A DNA stretch of 8,081 bases from Ruminococcaceae bacterium UBA3215 (GTDB taxonomy: Bacteria; Bacillota; Clostridia; Oscillospirales; Ruminococcaceae): the NCBI GenBank assembly GCA_002363155.1, contig DEWH01000002.1, forward strand, positions 1-8,081, given 5' to 3'. The notes beneath the pieces are model-generated. The model was not told where the DNA came from, made no database searches, and saw only the letters and a list, made by a program, of their open reading frames with translations. The position numbers were made by a program, and so were the translations under genes. Position 1 is the first letter of the stretch; each line of letters opens with the position of its first letter. This document shows, one piece after another, positions 1 to 6,294 of this stretch.

Positions 1-1515
1 GTAGGCGATATTCTGGAACGAAGCGGATATAGTAACTTCGTTTGCGGGCATTGTGAACTTTGTGGTTGCCTTGCTTGCGTCTTCAAATGTAACGCCTTCT
101 GAGGTTGAAGTCCAGCCGTTGAACTCTGTACCGGGTTCGGCTTCCGGAGCGCTGATCGTAACTATTGCGCCCTCTGCGGCTGATGTTACTACCGTACCGT
201 CCACCTTTGCTGTACCGCCGTTGTCAAATGATATGTCATAAGTGGAAACTTCAAAAACAGCGGTTATATCTGAACAAGGTTCGGTTGCATAAAAAGTACC
301 TTTAGTGGATTCCTTTGGATTTCCGTTGAATTTATAAGTCCATTTAACGAACGAATAGCCTGTTGCCGGTGTGGCGGTGATATTCCAACACATTCTATCA
401 CTATCAAATACAGGGGGCTCTATTATTCCCGCGCCCTCGGGTGTAATTGTCACAGTGGGGAGTGCGGGGTTCACTGTCACGGCACAGGTCGCGCTTTTGG
501 TGCTGTCCGCATTGCTGGTTACGGTCACTATGGCGCTGCCCGCCGAAATGCCCTTGGCGTAAACTGTCAGCGTTTCGGTGGCGTCCGTACCGACTTCGGT
601 GGTGCAAGCCTCGGAGGTATAAAGCTTGACATTAGAACTATCGGTGCTCCACTTTACTTTCTTGTCGGTTGCATCGGCGGGTGTGACTGTTGCCGTCAGA
701 GCAATCGGGTCGCCGCCTGCGGTGAGGGTCGCGGTGGTCTTGTCGAGGGACACGTCGGTGACAGCGACGGTGGAGGGTGTGGCAGCCACACCCGGATAAT
801 ATACGATAGCACCATAATCATTCATCTCATCTTTATACATATTTAATGTATAATTACCACGATATTGAGGACTTGACCAAGTAGGGTCATTGTGACGATA
901 ATGAATATGATTATAAGTACTTCCATTCTTACTATACACAACAATAAAGAATGATTCGTCCTTAGTAATTGCAAGTCTTGCTTGATGCTCAGCCATTAAT
1001 TCTGCTTTATTAGCTGCGATCCAAGCTTCCGCCTGTTCTTTTGTGTATGTAGGTATGTTGGGGAGATTGGTTCCAAGATCCTGCACACTCTCGGCTCTTA
1101 CGAAAGACACGTTGGTGGTTGCGGGGGTGGAAGAACCGCTACCGGTAGTATAATACATCTTATTGACAGTTAGCAAGTAATTAAAACTGTCTATGGTCGC
1201 TGAAAAAAATGAGGAACTATCAAATGCACCATTATTGAAAAAGATGTAAAATAAATCGTTACCACTGATTTTATAAATCAAAAACGAGTCTTCAGCCGGG
1301 GCGCCTGTCCATGCTTTTGCTTCTTCTTCACTTACTTCAACAAAATCTTGGTAGAAATTGCCAGCAGTGACATTTCCATCGCCTGATAAATTTGAGGTTG
1401 CTTGTGAAACTGACGGAGATACAACCGCCCCCGCCGTCACGCTCATTCCCACCATGCACGAAATAATCATGCACACGGACAGGAACACGCTCAGAATTTG
1501 TTTTGTCTTTTTCAT
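1..1515 (-). CDS. Secreted multidomain surface protein with Ig-like and InlB-B-type repeats (3' end outside window)
   Basis: One uninterrupted minus-strand reading frame of 505 codons runs off the left edge, so only the N-terminal part is seen. I chose ATG at 1515-1513 because an AAAGGAAA ribosome site precedes it by about 8-10 nt and the product opens with a classical signal peptide (MKKTKQ, hydrophobic residues 7-24, likely cleavage after SVTAGA, residue 30). IISC at residues 17-20 weakly resembles a lipobox, but the following export signal fits signal peptidase I better. Residues 31-245 match no family I know. Residues about 246-348 look like a BIG_2 bacterial Ig-like domain (VSLDKTTATLTAG, VTPADATDKKVKWSTDSS, AGSAIVTVTSNAD). 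Residues about 355-421 (ITATPATGYSFVKW) and 422-505 (NGWTSTSEGVTF, KFTMPANEVTISASF) look like divergent InlB-B/Flg_new repeats. Such proteins are usually extracellular adhesins or wall-associated enzymes. The anchor or catalytic part would be downstream, so the specific role is unknown. Confidence 0.88.
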   Translation of the reverse strand, partial: MKKTKQILSVFLSVCMIISCMVGMSVTAGAVVSPSVSQATSNLSGDGNVTAGNFYQDFVEVSEEEAKAWTGAPAEDSFLIYKISGNDLFYIFFNNGAFDSSSFFSATIDSFNYLLTVNKMYYTTGSGSSTPATTNVSFVRAESVQDLGTNLPNIPTYTKEQAEAWIAANKAELMAEHQARLAITKDESFFIVVYSKNGSTYNHIHYRHNDPTWSSPQYRGNYTLNMYKDEMNDYGAIVYYPGVAATPSTVAVTDVSLDKTTATLTAGGDPIALTATVTPADATDKKVKWSTDSSNVKLYTSEACTTEVGTDATETLTVYAKGISAGSAIVTVTSNADSTKSATCAVTVNPALPTVTITPEGAGIIEPPVFDSDRMCWNITATPATGYSFVKWTYKFNGNPKESTKGTFYATEPCSDITAVFEVSTYDISFDNGGTAKVDGTVVTSAAEGAIVTISAPEAEPGTEFNGWTSTSEGVTFEDASKATTKFTMPANEVTISASFQNIAY

Positions 1516-1521
1516 TTTTGA

Positions 1522-1531
1522 GTTTTCCTTT
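1522..1531 (-). promoter_or_regulatory. Ribosome binding site that fixes the surface-protein start
   Basis: Read on the minus strand this is GAAAGGAAAA, placed about 8-10 nt before ATG 1515-1513. Another ATG at 1534-1532 is in a different frame and gives an unrelated short peptide, so it is not the start. Confidence 0.6.
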
Positions 1532-1541
1532 CATTTTTATT

Positions 1542-1557
1542 CCCCGCCTTTGCAGGG
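1542..1557 (-). promoter_or_regulatory. Leader hairpin just upstream of the surface-protein ribosome site
   Basis: The minus-strand leader contains CCCTGC-AAAG-GCGGGG, a 6-bp stem with one G-U pair and a 4-nt loop. It lies 10 nt before the ribosome site, with no U-tract after it, so it is not a terminator. It could stabilise the mRNA or modulate translation. I do not recognise it as a known riboswitch. Confidence 0.4.
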
Positions 1558-1578
1558 TAATTTGTCATAAATCCCTAT

Positions 1579-1613
1579 ATATAGACGCATAATAAAAGAT
1601 CATGCCTCTATAT
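1579..1613. promoter_or_regulatory. 12-bp imperfect inverted repeat at the start of the surface-protein transcript
   Basis: The left arm ATATAGACGCAT (1579-1590) and right arm ATGCCTCTATAT (1602-1613) are inverse complements except for one base, with an 11-bp AT-rich spacer. The repeat begins at the predicted transcription start (about 1614) and covers roughly +1 to +36. It can be either a repressor site in DNA or a 5'-end hairpin in the mRNA. The sequence alone does not decide. Confidence 0.55.
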
Positions 1614-1620
1614 GGTGTAT

Positions 1621-1649
1621 ATTATAGCATATTTTGTTTGTCTTGTAAA
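1621..1649 (-). promoter_or_regulatory. Promoter for the surface-protein gene
   Basis: On the minus strand there is a -35 TTTACA (1649-1644), a 17-bp spacer and a -10 TATAAT (1626-1621) preceded by TGC, making an extended -10. The predicted start is near 1614, giving a leader of about 100 nt. The match to the housekeeping sigma consensus is close to ideal. Confidence 0.75.
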
Positions 1650-1681
1650 TAGTTTCTATAAAATTTGTGAAAAATGTAGAG

Positions 1682-1706
1682 GTTCATATCGCGCGAATTT
1701 ATGAAC
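1682..1706. promoter_or_regulatory. Perfect 7-bp inverted repeat between the divergent promoters
   Basis: GTTCATA (1682-1688) and TATGAAC (1700-1706) are exact inverse complements separated by 11 bp, the spacer starting with the palindrome TCGCGCGA (1689-1696). The site lies 33 bp beyond the leftward -35 and 16 bp before the rightward -35, a typical position for a regulator shared by two divergent promoters. The binding protein is unknown. Confidence 0.5.
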
Positions 1707-1722
1707 GAGCGCAGAAAAGCCG

Positions 1723-1751
1723 TTGACAATCGGGGAAAACTGTGTTATAAT
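1723..1751 (+). promoter_or_regulatory. Consensus promoter of the HD-GYP gene
   Basis: A perfect -35 TTGACA (1723-1728), a 17-bp spacer and a perfect -10 TATAAT (1746-1751) preceded by TGT (extended -10). The predicted transcription start is about 1758, leaving a leader of roughly 28 nt. The promoter overlaps two in-frame upstream start codons (TTG 1723 and ATG 1750), which shows that neither can be the real start. Confidence 0.85.
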
Positions 1752-1785
1752 GAACTATATATATATTGAAGTTAAGGTACAGCTT

Positions 1786-4164
1786 ATGGAAATATTACAG
1801 AATATACAACTTAATGTCATGCTTGTATTAAGCGGCGTATGCTTCGCATTAGCCGTGTGCGGTCTTATTTCCGACACAACAAAGCGGAAAAATCACTTCC
1901 TCTTTTTCATGGATATAAGCGCTGCCCTGCTGATGATAAGTGACCGATATGCGTACATATTCCGCGGTGACGGAAGTCCCGTCGGTTTCTGGATGGTAAG
2001 GCTCTGCAACTTCCTTGTGTTCTTTCTTACCCTCTCCGTTATCTTCTGCTTCAACGGCTATGTCAGAGAACTCTGCAAGTCAAACCCGGATATAAGTCAT
2101 TACCGCAGAAGGCTTAAAGTCAACGAATACCTGCTTATGATAGGCGTGGTGCTTCTTGTGGTCTCACAGTTCACCGGTCTGTATTATACTTTCGACGCCT
2201 CTAACTTCTATCAGCGGGCGGACGGCTATATGATATGCTATCTGATACCTATGATCGCATGGCTTATATGCATTTCCGTACTTGTGCAGAATCATTCCGT
2301 CATCGGCTTCCGTACCTTTATTGTGCTGATGCTTTTCTGCACTCTTCCTATAATCGCGTCTATCGCTCAGCTGTTCTTTTACGGACTTTCGCTCAACAAC
2401 ATCACTATTACTCTTGTGGCACTTATCCTCCGTTTATTCGAGCTTCGCACCGCAAAGAAGGAGCTTTATCTCGCAAACAAGCGGGAACGGGATTCGATCA
2501 TAAGACAGGAGGAAAGCACCCGCCGTCTTTTCGCACAGACTGCGACTGCGCTCGTAAACGCGATAGATGCAAAGGACAAGTACACCCACGGTCACTCCGC
2601 GAGAGTTGCCGAATATTCCCGAAAGCTTGCGGAAATGAACGGAAAGAGCGAGCGGGAATGCGACGAGATCTATTACTCCGCCCTCGTGCATGATGTCGGC
2701 AAGATCGGCATTCCGAGAAGCATTTTAAGCAAGGACAGCCGGCTCACCGATGAGGAATACGCTACCATAAAACAGCACCCGGTCATGGGTGTGCAGATAC
2801 TTGAGGGCATAAGCGAGTTCCCGTCTTTAAGCATCGGCGCCCATTATCACCATGAGCGCTATGACGGAAGAGGCTATCCCGAGGGGCTCAAAGGTACGGA
2901 GATACCCGAAATGGCGAGGATAATCGCGGTAGCCGATGCCTACGACGCTATGACTTCCAAGCGAAGCTACCGTGACCCGATTCCCCAGCAGAAAGTCCGC
3001 GAGGAGATCGTAAAGGGTACCGGCACCCAGTTCGATCCCGTATATGCACGCCTTATGCTCCACCTCATCGACGACGATCTCGAATACCAGATGAGCGAGC
3101 GCTCGGAGATACCGGAGCTTGACTCAAACAGCGAGTTCGTTGTCGGGGAATACAAGAGCAAGGTCTCGGACGGGATACTGCTGAACTCCTGCCTTTCCGC
3201 GATAACGCTGTCGGTGATGTCGGACGAAGAAGCTTCCGGCGCGATCCCTGCCCCGTCCGTCCTGCTGTTCGACTCCCTTGACGGAAAAGCGCATTCAGAT
3301 CCGAAAGAGATAAAGGATCTCAACTACTTTGAGTATGCCGAGATCACGTTTGACCTGAAGGCTGTTACCCTCGGCGCACGGAAGATAGAGATGCACAGGA
3401 AGGAAGTAAGCGTCCCGGATATCACATACAGGGGAAGCTACAAGATCGAGGCTGTAAGGATAAAGGATCACGCACTTGTCCGCATTTACGACAAGGAGAG
3501 CTGCGCCGAGTTCATTATCGCCCTCCCCGACTGCACGAGATACGCGTATCTCGGACTTACCGGCGAGCACTGCCGGTACACGGATATCGAATACTTCAAG
3601 TCGGTGACGCCCTATCCCGAGCATTATATACCGAGGATCGCGGAGATGATAAGCTTTATCGACGCTCCGGCAGGCGATATACCGAATGTGCAGGTCGATG
3701 ATTACCGCACCGCCCACTCCGAGGGCATAAAGATAGAGGACGGGCTGAAGATAACGTTCCATTCCAAGTGCCTTCCCACAGCGAGACTTGTGTGGCACTG
3801 CCCGTTTATTGATATTTTCAGCTCCGACGACGGTGCCGTAAACGGGGCAACTTACCATGATCTTGCATTCATGCGCTTTGACGGCGAATGCTGGGAATGC
3901 GACGACGAATGCTGCAGAGCGAATCTCAACACCGAAAAGAACGATGAGTTCAAGGGCTGGGACACATGGAAGCAGTTCAACCGCGACGGATTCGATGCAG
4001 CTGTCACATTCCGCGCTGAGGACAACAAGATCACGGTGATGACCGAAAACGGGGGCATCGCGATAAGAAACGAGTTCGTGATAACCGGCATAAACAAGCC
4101 GTTGTACACGGCTGTCACCGGAGATCAGGTCGCTATAACAAATATCAGGATAAGCCGGACGTAG
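1786..4164 (+). CDS. Membrane HD-GYP cyclic-di-GMP phosphodiesterase with an unassigned C-terminal region
   Basis: A 792-residue protein. I chose ATG 1786 because it follows AAGG (1774-1777) by 8 nt and lies downstream of the promoter; longer versions would start inside the promoter. Residues about 8-220 hold seven hydrophobic segments, followed by a charged helical linker (220-248). Residues 249-430 are an HD-GYP domain with its signatures intact: THGHS (H268, H270), the HD pair H302-D303 followed by GKIGIP, H331, HHExxDGxGYP (355-365) and VADAYDAM (382-389). Such domains hydrolyse cyclic-di-GMP to pGpG or GMP, in this topology on the cytoplasmic side. Residues about 430-792 are rich in alternating hydrophobic residues, suggesting beta structure, with a Cys-rich stretch near residues 700-712; I cannot assign a family. 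The gene stands alone, divergent from a surface-protein gene, and ends at a terminator. Catalytic activity is likely from motif conservation; the sensed signal is unknown. Confidence 0.92.
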   Translation: MEILQNIQLNVMLVLSGVCFALAVCGLISDTTKRKNHFLFFMDISAALLMISDRYAYIFRGDGSPVGFWMVRLCNFLVFFLTLSVIFCFNGYVRELCKSNPDISHYRRRLKVNEYLLMIGVVLLVVSQFTGLYYTFDASNFYQRADGYMICYLIPMIAWLICISVLVQNHSVIGFRTFIVLMLFCTLPIIASIAQLFFYGLSLNNITITLVALILRLFELRTAKKELYLANKRERDSIIRQEESTRRLFAQTATALVNAIDAKDKYTHGHSARVAEYSRKLAEMNGKSERECDEIYYSALVHDVGKIGIPRSILSKDSRLTDEEYATIKQHPVMGVQILEGISEFPSLSIGAHYHHERYDGRGYPEGLKGTEIPEMARIIAVADAYDAMTSKRSYRDPIPQQKVREEIVKGTGTQFDPVYARLMLHLIDDDLEYQMSERSEIPELDSNSEFVVGEYKSKVSDGILLNSCLSAITLSVMSDEEASGAIPAPSVLLFDSLDGKAHSDPKEIKDLNYFEYAEITFDLKAVTLGARKIEMHRKEVSVPDITYRGSYKIEAVRIKDHALVRIYDKESCAEFIIALPDCTRYAYLGLTGEHCRYTDIEYFKSVTPYPEHYIPRIAEMISFIDAPAGDIPNVQVDDYRTAHSEGIKIEDGLKITFHSKCLPTARLVWHCPFIDIFSSDDGAVNGATYHDLAFMRFDGECWECDDECCRANLNTEKNDEFKGWDTWKQFNRDGFDAAVTFRAEDNKITVMTENGGIAIRNEFVITGINKPLYTAVTGDQVAITNIRISRT

Positions 4165-4170
4165 AGAGAA

Positions 4171-4235
4171 GGGGCTCCGCCAGCCCCCTTTAAAAAAGGG
4201 GGCTGGACCCCCTAAACCGATCCCGTAACACGGGA
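4171..4235 (+). repeat. REP-like GC-rich hairpin repeat, copy 1
   Basis: Begins 6 nt after the HD-GYP stop codon. The core is a 12-bp stem, CCAGCCCCCTTT (4180-4191) with AAAGGGGGCTGG (4195-4206) around a 3-nt loop. CCCCC (4208-4212) and GGGGCT (4171-4176) can form competing stems. A second hairpin, TCCCGT-AAC-ACGGGA (4221-4235), follows. The inverted copy at 6295-6367 matches positions 4178-4216 with a single 1-nt indel, keeps the 5-nt gap, and repeats the CCCGTAA-N-ACGG block. No U-tract follows, so this is a dispersed repeat rather than a simple terminator. Confidence 0.85.
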
Positions 4236-4282
4236 ACCGATGATCCGCAAACAGTACCGGAGATACAAAAAGATACAAGACT

Positions 4283-4314
4283 TCCCCTGTTTTACTGCAA
4301 AACAGGGGATTTTT
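4283..4314 (+). terminator. Rho-independent terminator of the HD-GYP gene
   Basis: An 11-bp perfect stem, TCCCCTGTTTT (4283-4293) with AAAACAGGGGA (4299-4309), a 5-nt loop ACTGC and the run TTTTT (4310-4314). It lies about 120 nt after the stop codon and just before the sdpR operators, so it also insulates that operon. Confidence 0.9.
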
Positions 4315-4324
4315 ATATAGAGAA

Positions 4325-4348
4325 CTATTTAAAAAAAATTTTAAATAG
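4325..4348. promoter_or_regulatory. Operator O1 of the sdpR-like operon
   Basis: A 24-bp palindrome, CTATTTAAA-N6-TTTAAATAG, ending 3 bp before the -35 box. The arms and the 6-bp spacing are identical to O2, centred 56 bp downstream. The repressor of the ArsR family encoded by the first gene is the obvious candidate to bind it as a dimer. Confidence 0.8.
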
Positions 4349-4351
4349 CTC

Positions 4352-4380
4352 TTGACAAGTGCGGATAGATGTGATAATAT
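4352..4380 (+). promoter_or_regulatory. Promoter of the sdpR-sdpI-yhfC operon
   Basis: A perfect -35 TTGACA (4352-4357). The best -10 is GATAAT (4373-4378) preceded by TGT (extended -10), with a short 15-bp spacer; TAATAT (4375-4380) at 17 bp is the alternative. Transcription would start near 4385, inside operator O2. The promoter sits exactly between the two operators, as expected for an autorepressed operon. Confidence 0.75.
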
Positions 4381-4406
4381 CTATTTAAAGAAATTTTTAA
4401 ATAGAT
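4379..4406. promoter_or_regulatory. Operator O2 of the sdpR-like operon, over the transcription start
   Basis: A 28-bp palindrome with 11-bp perfect arms ATCTATTTAAA (4379-4389) and TTTAAATAGAT (4396-4406), containing the same CTATTTAAA-N6-TTTAAATAG core as O1. It abuts the -10 box and covers the predicted start, so protein bound here would block transcription directly. It also falls in the mRNA leader, where it could form a weak A-U hairpin. Confidence 0.8.
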
Positions 4407-4426
4407 CAAAACAGAGGTGAAAAGCA

Positions 4427-4729
4427 ATGAAGATATCGCAAACATTCAAGATACTCTCGGACGATCAGCGCCGTGAGATCATCACAATGCTGCGCGGCGG
4501 GAGAATGAACGCCGGCGAGATCGCAGACAGGCTCGGCATAACACCCGCGGCTCTGTCATATCATCTGAATCTGCTGAAAAAGGCGGATATGGTCACGGAG
4601 TACAAGGAGAAGAATTTCATCTACTACGAGCTGAATACCAGTGTGTTTGATGAGATAATGCTCTGGTTCGGTCAGTTCGGAACAGGTTCCGACGCATTGA
4701 AAGCAGGTGAGGCAGGAAATGAAGAATAA
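4427..4729 (+). CDS. sdpR: ArsR-family autorepressor, SdpR-like
   Basis: A 100-residue winged-helix repressor. ATG 4427 follows the ribosome site AGAGGTGA (4413-4420) by 6 nt. Residues 5-25 (FKILSDDQRREIITML) are the usual first helices of the ArsR fold. Residues 28-54 form the helix-turn-helix (AGEIADRLGITPAALSYHL, recognition helix from about 39), and residues 57-69 the wing. There are no cysteines and no ELCVCD-type metal motif, so metal sensing is unlikely. In B. subtilis SdpR represses its own operon and is released when SdpI, occupied by the SdpC toxin, holds it at the membrane; the same logic is inferred here from the downstream sdpI-like gene and two identical palindromes around the promoter. 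The gene overlaps the next by 11 nt. The family is firm; the inducing signal is inference. Confidence 0.9.
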   Translation: MKISQTFKILSDDQRREIITMLRGGRMNAGEIADRLGITPAALSYHLNLLKKADMVTEYKEKNFIYYELNTSVFDEIMLWFGQFGTGSDALKAGEAGNEE

Positions 4730-5420
4730 GTGGCTGATAACGACTGCGGTGCTCTCGGTGATACTTTCGGCTGCGGCAGTTCAGATACTGCCCGATCAGA
4801 TAGCGGTGCATTTCGGGCTGAACGGCAAAGCTGACCGCATCGGCTCAAAATACGAGGTATTCCTGTTCACCGTCATCGTGATCGCCATAACCGTGAGCGG
4901 GCTGCTTCTCCGCAGGAAATTCGGCAGGGACGCACAAAACGCTGCGGAAGAAAAAGAAGCCTCTAAAGCCTTAGCAAACGCGAAATTAAGCGTTATAGTC
5001 TGCACGGCAGTAAACGCGGTGATGCTCGGCTTCGAGTTCGTCATGATATGCATGGGTTACAGCGGACTTCAGCAGATAAACGGTACGGAGGGAGAACTCT
5101 GCTGCTCGGCAGCGGTCATACTTATGGGAATACTGTTCGCGGTGCTCGGGAACATAATGCCGAAAATGAAGATGAACGGACTTATGGGGCTGCGGACGTC
5201 ATGGAGCATGAAGAACGAGGAAGTATGGACGCGCTGCCAGAGAATGGGCGGAACGGTGACATTTTTCGGCGGTATGGCGGTAATACTTTCCGGGATAATA
5301 CTGCGCGGATATCCGGCGCTTGCGGCGATGATGATAATATTCCTCGTTATCTTCGCCGTGATGATAAAAGGCTCGCATCAGATCTACACCGACTGGGAAA
5401 AGGAGAACAGAAATGGATAA
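4719..5420 (+). CDS. sdpI: SdpI-family membrane protein (putative toxin immunity and signal receptor)
   Basis: A 233-residue polytopic membrane protein. I prefer ATG 4719 because AGGTGAGG (4705-4712) precedes it by 6 nt; GTG 4707 lies inside that ribosome site and would add four residues. Hydrophobic segments lie near residues 5-24, 46-64, 88-112, 128-145, 178-195 and 198-216. Residues 25-50 (PDQIAVHFGLNGKADRIGSK) are a typical DUF1648 signature. Residues 144-170 carry the SdpI core (GNIMPKMKMN, GLRTSWSMKNEEVW, then RMGG). In B. subtilis SdpI protects against the SdpC peptide toxin and relays its presence to SdpR. Several SdpI-family proteins have no known toxin, so the ligand here is open. 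The ORF overlaps sdpR by 11 nt and the yhfC-like gene by 8 nt, which implies translational coupling. Confidence 0.9.
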   Translation: MKNKWLITTAVLSVILSAAAVQILPDQIAVHFGLNGKADRIGSKYEVFLFTVIVIAITVSGLLLRRKFGRDAQNAAEEKEASKALANAKLSVIVCTAVNAVMLGFEFVMICMGYSGLQQINGTEGELCCSAAVILMGILFAVLGNIMPKMKMNGLMGLRTSWSMKNEEVWTRCQRMGGTVTFFGGMAVILSGIILRGYPALAAMMIIFLVIFAVMIKGSHQIYTDWEKENRNG

Positions 5421-6210
5421 CATTCATTTTACCGATGAAGCAATAGCGGGACTTGTGACCGAGTCCTTGCTTATGATGATAATACCGATCGCATTGCTTA
5501 TCGTATGGAAGGTGAAAACGCACGAAAAGATACTGCCCGTAACAGTCGGAGCAGTAACATGGCTGCTGTTCGCGATAATACTGAAACTCGCGCCCGCGTA
5601 TTTCCTTTTGCAGCACGACAATCCTGTCGCAAAGACGATCAGCGGAAATATATGGTACAGCGCGATACTTGCGGGAGTTCTCGCGGGAGTATTTGAGGAA
5701 ACCGGACGGTTTATCGCCTTTAAGACCGTTCTGAAAAAATACGAAGACCGCCGTTCCTCTGTCTCTTACGGAATAGGTCACGGCGGATTTGAAAGTATTT
5801 ACATCGGATTTCAGATGTTCTCCATGGCGGCGCTCGGAATGATGTTCAATATGGGAATGGGAGAACAGATAACGGCGGGTGCAGATGAAGCTACACTTTC
5901 CGCGATGACCGCACAACTTACGCAGATGAGCACGCTGACTGTACCGGAGTGTCTGCTGGGCGTATTTGAGAGGATACCGGCAATAGCGGTACATATCGCA
6001 TTTTCCGTGCTTGTGTTTGCCGCCGCAAGGAACAGGAAGCACCTGTATCTTTACCCGCTTGCAATTCTCCTGCACGCGCTCATGGACTTCTCTATCGTAT
6101 TCAATCAGATCGGTCTGCCTGCATGGGCATTTGAGCTTATCTTCACCGGCTTTGCGCTGACAGTCGGGTACTTTGCGTCACGGATATACAGGAAACTAAA
6201 CGTTCGGTAA
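5413..6210 (+). CDS. yhfC: YhfC-family glutamic-type intramembrane metalloprotease
   Basis: A 265-residue polytopic membrane protein, close to the size of B. subtilis YhfC. ATG 5413 follows AGGAG (5401-5405) by 7 nt and overlaps the sdpI-like stop by 8 nt. The motifs expected of the CPBP/Rce1-like glutamic protease group are visible: EETGR (E95, E96, R99), GIGHGGFES (H123, E127), FERIPAIAVH (E186 to H194) and HALMD (H221, D225). All fall in or next to hydrophobic segments. Known family logic is proteolysis within the membrane, with the Glu pair activating water. Being third in an SdpR-SdpI operon, it may process a peptide or membrane protein in the same immunity response; that role is inference. 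No clear plus-strand terminator follows the gene. Confidence 0.85.
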   Translation: MDNIHFTDEAIAGLVTESLLMMIIPIALLIVWKVKTHEKILPVTVGAVTWLLFAIILKLAPAYFLLQHDNPVAKTISGNIWYSAILAGVLAGVFEETGRFIAFKTVLKKYEDRRSSVSYGIGHGGFESIYIGFQMFSMAALGMMFNMGMGEQITAGADEATLSAMTAQLTQMSTLTVPECLLGVFERIPAIAVHIAFSVLVFAAARNRKHLYLYPLAILLHALMDFSIVFNQIGLPAWAFELIFTGFALTVGYFASRIYRKLNVR

Positions 6211-6223
6211 ATCGTCAGCAATC

Positions 6224-6254
6224 AAAAAAAGACAAGACTGCCGGACAGCCTGTC
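6224..6254 (-). terminator. Rho-independent terminator of the lipoprotein operon
   Basis: On the minus strand the hairpin at 6254-6231 (GACAGGCTG, loop TCCGG, CAGTCTTGTC) pairs through 9 bp with one bulged base and is followed by seven T (6230-6224). It lies about 140 nt past the stop of the small lipoprotein gene. On the plus strand the hairpin is followed by A residues, so it is not a good terminator for the yhfC-like gene that ends 20 nt away. Confidence 0.7.
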
Positions 6255-6294
6255 AAAAATAATCACTTTGAGCTTTGAAGTATCTTTTAAATCT

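Noticed and set aside
1516..1614. Known riboswitch in the surface-protein leader
   Set aside because: A GCAAAG stretch recalls part of the cyclic-di-GMP riboswitch core, but the other conserved elements and length are absent.
3295..4278. 327-codon open frame on the minus strand opposite the HD-GYP gene
   Set aside because: It is antisense to a gene with clear family motifs and strong upstream signals, and its product shows no recognisable domain. It is a by-product of codon bias in the real gene.
5347..6075. 242-codon minus-strand frame opposite the yhfC-like gene
   Set aside because: No ribosome site context or domain; the plus-strand frame has conserved protease motifs and translational coupling.
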